A stretch of 13,663 nt of DNA from assembly GCA_002509405.1 (NCBI GenBank), contig DAVO01000033.1, positions 1 to 13,663 of the forward strand, in the 5' to 3' direction. The position numbers and the translations under genes are program-made. The stretch is from Methanomassiliicoccaceae archaeon UBA72. Its GTDB lineage: Archaea; Thermoplasmatota; Thermoplasmata; Methanomassiliicoccales; Methanomethylophilaceae. Of this stretch, positions 11,980 to 13,663 are shown piece by piece (position 1 is the stretch's first letter; each line of letters begins with the position of its first letter). The notes under the pieces were generated by a model. It had not been told where the DNA came from. It did no database searches and saw nothing but the letters and a program-made list of their open reading frames with translations.

Positions 11980-13663
11980 ATGGAGATCGAGGATTGGCTC
12001 GGAAGGGATAATCAGCTGGGGATCGACATCTGGCAGAAGAAATACTGCCACAGCGGAGAATCTTTCGACATGTGGCTGGACCGCATTTCCGAAGGCAACA
12101 AGGATATCCGCAGGATGGTTGCGGAGAAGAAATTCCTTTTCGGCGGCAGGATCCTCGCCAACCGCGGCCTGCACAAGACGGGCATCAAGGTCACCTATTC
12201 CAACTGCTACGTCCTGACCCCTCCGGAAGATTCCATCGAATCCATATTCGAGACCGCGGGAAAGCTGGCCCGAACCTTCAGCTACGGCGGGGGCGCAGGC
12301 ATAGACCTTTCCAAACTGGCGCCGAGGGGCGCGAAGATCAACAACACGGCATCCGAGACCTCCGGGTCCGTGTCCTTCACCGACCTCTATTCAATGGTCA
12401 CGGGCCTCATCGGGCAGCGCGGACGCCGCGGGGCCCTCATGCTGTCGATATCCTGCGAACATCCGGACATGGAGGAGTTCATGGGCGTGAAGACAGACCT
12501 CGAACGCGTAACGAAGGCCAACATGTCGATACGCATGACCGACGAGTTCATGCGTGCGGTCAGGGACCACAGCGGCTATGTGCAAAAATTCACGAGGCCG
12601 GAGACCGGAGGGACGGTCGCCAAAGAGATAGACGCCAACGCGTTCTTCAAGAAACTCTGCAGCGCCAACTGGGACTACGGAGAGCCGGGATGCTTGTTCT
12701 GGGACCGGATATCGGACTGGAACCTGCTGAGCGAGTTCCCCGACTATTCCTATGCCGGGACCAACCCCTGCGCCGAAGAGCCCCTTCCGGCGGGCGGGAG
12801 CTGCCTCCTGGGAAGCATAAACCTTGCGGCCTTTGTCAAAGAAGGGCTGTTCATGGAGGACGAGTTCAGAGATGCGGTCGGCATATGCGTCCGCGGCCTC
12901 AACGAAGTCCTGGACGAAGGCCTCCCGCTCCACCCGCTCCAGGAGCAGAAGGAGTCCGTCAGGGACTGGAGGCAGATCGGCCTGGGCATAATGGGCCTCG
13001 CTGACATGCTCATAAGGCTCAGGCTCAGGTACGGGTCCGAGGAGGCGGTGGAGTTCTGCGACAGGCTTGCGTTCATCATGGCCGATGCGGCGATCCGGGA
13101 ATCGGCCCTGATGGCCTCGGAGGACGGGATGTTCCCCAAGTGCGTCATCGAGCAGGTCCTGTCCTCCCCGTACTTCATGGAGAACACTACCCAGGAGACC
13201 AGGGACCTCGTCGCCATGTACGGGATCAGGAACTCGCAGCTGCTGACCATAGCACCTACGGGCACCCTCTCCACCATGCTGGGGATATCCGGCGGGATAG
13301 AGCCCATATTCGCCAACTATTACGAGCGCAGGACCGTTTCTCTTTCGAACAAGGACGAATATTACAAAGTCTATACCCCTGTGGTCAAGGAGTTCATGGA
13401 GGAGCGCGGCTACCTGGACGATTCCGAACTGCCTGACTACTTCACCAACGCCCAGGTTCTGGATTACAGGCAACGCATAGAAATGCAGGCCACCTGGCAG
13501 AAGCACATCGACGCCTCGATAAGCTCTACGGTAAATCTTCACACGGACTTCCCCGAATCCGACATCGAAGGCCTGTATCTATACGCCTGGGAGAAGGGCT
13601 GCAAAGGTGTGACGGTCTTCAGGGACGGATGCAAGCGCGACAGCATACTCACCCCGAAAGAGA
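11980..13663 (+). CDS. nrdJ: Class II (adenosylcobalamin-dependent) ribonucleoside-diphosphate reductase, 3' partial
   Basis: 561 codons are visible, open to the window edge, so the C-terminus is outside. The enzyme makes deoxynucleotides using a thiyl radical generated from adenosylcobalamin, without oxygen. N262-P-C264-A-E266 is the catalytic N-x-C-x-E motif with Cys264 as radical site. Cys76 (SNCYVLT) and Cys275 (GGSCLLGSINL) fit the redox pair; the 11-residue spacing from 264 to 275 matches the Thermotoga enzyme. Other blocks are SYGGGAGIDLSKLAPRGA (101-118), RQIGLGIMGLADML, APTGTLSTMLGISGG and, near the window edge, GCKGVTVFRDG. There is no N-terminal ATP-cone. The start MEIEDWLGRDNQLGIDIW and compact N-terminus resemble what I recall of clostridial enzymes, so inter-domain transfer is possible. 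The usual C-terminal CxxC reductant tail cannot be checked here. Confidence 0.94.
   Translation, partial: MEIEDWLGRDNQLGIDIWQKKYCHSGESFDMWLDRISEGNKDIRRMVAEKKFLFGGRILANRGLHKTGIKVTYSNCYVLTPPEDSIESIFETAGKLARTFSYGGGAGIDLSKLAPRGAKINNTASETSGSVSFTDLYSMVTGLIGQRGRRGALMLSISCEHPDMEEFMGVKTDLERVTKANMSIRMTDEFMRAVRDHSGYVQKFTRPETGGTVAKEIDANAFFKKLCSANWDYGEPGCLFWDRISDWNLLSEFPDYSYAGTNPCAEEPLPAGGSCLLGSINLAAFVKEGLFMEDEFRDAVGICVRGLNEVLDEGLPLHPLQEQKESVRDWRQIGLGIMGLADMLIRLRLRYGSEEAVEFCDRLAFIMADAAIRESALMASEDGMFPKCVIEQVLSSPYFMENTTQETRDLVAMYGIRNSQLLTIAPTGTLSTMLGISGGIEPIFANYYERRTVSLSNKDEYYKVYTPVVKEFMEERGYLDDSELPDYFTNAQVLDYRQRIEMQATWQKHIDASISSTVNLHTDFPESDIEGLYLYAWEKGCKGVTVFRDGCKRDSILTPKE

Noticed and set aside
1..13663. 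CRISPR array, insertion sequences or integrase genes
   Set aside because: No regularly spaced repeats, transposase-like ORFs or terminal inverted repeats were seen on either strand.

Overview
The window reads as a mid-to-high GC archaeal chromosome segment. Evidence for Archaea: archaeal-type PheT (about 554 aa), a 20S proteasome beta subunit, the KH/metallo-beta-lactamase/beta-CASP factor FttA (aCPSF1), class I HMG-CoA reductase, and TATA boxes about 25-30 bp upstream of several start codons. The PPAT-XTPase fusion, a B12-dependent ribonucleotide reductase, rubrerythrin and a Bcp peroxiredoxin suggest an anaerobic Thermoplasmata relative, perhaps Methanomassiliicoccales. That placement is inference from remembered gene content; no methanogenesis marker lies in the window.

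Layout. 1-2050 (+): the 3' part of a phosphopantetheine adenylyltransferase / inosine-xanthosine triphosphatase fusion, then two overlapping genes for small ETF-beta-like and ETF-alpha-like proteins; the alpha-like one has a cysteine-rich N-terminal tail and no FAD-binding domain. 2051-5391 (-): HMG-CoA reductase, pheT with its own promoter, and a one-cysteine peroxiredoxin directly downstream of pheT. 5479-6582 (+): an unrecognised 8-helix membrane protein, divergent from HMG-CoA reductase across a shared AT-rich promoter. 6628-7355 (-): a DUF2188-like small basic protein and a nucleoside 2-deoxyribosyltransferase-like protein. 7429-8682 (+): a TPR protein and rubrerythrin. 8717-11340 (-): fttA and psmB. 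11341-11979 holds no clear intact gene. It contains the psmB promoter, a 66 percent GC block that looks like a frameshifted minus-strand gene, and the AT-rich nrdJ upstream region. 11980 to the end (+): the first 561 codons of a class II ribonucleotide reductase.

Functions are mostly housekeeping: CoA synthesis, nucleotide-pool cleaning, isoprenoid lipid synthesis, tRNA charging, proteolysis, transcription termination and deoxynucleotide supply, plus peroxide defence. The less ordinary parts are the ETF-like pair, the frameshifted block, the PPAT-XTPase fusion and a repeated promoter geometry that predicts leaderless mRNAs for several genes.
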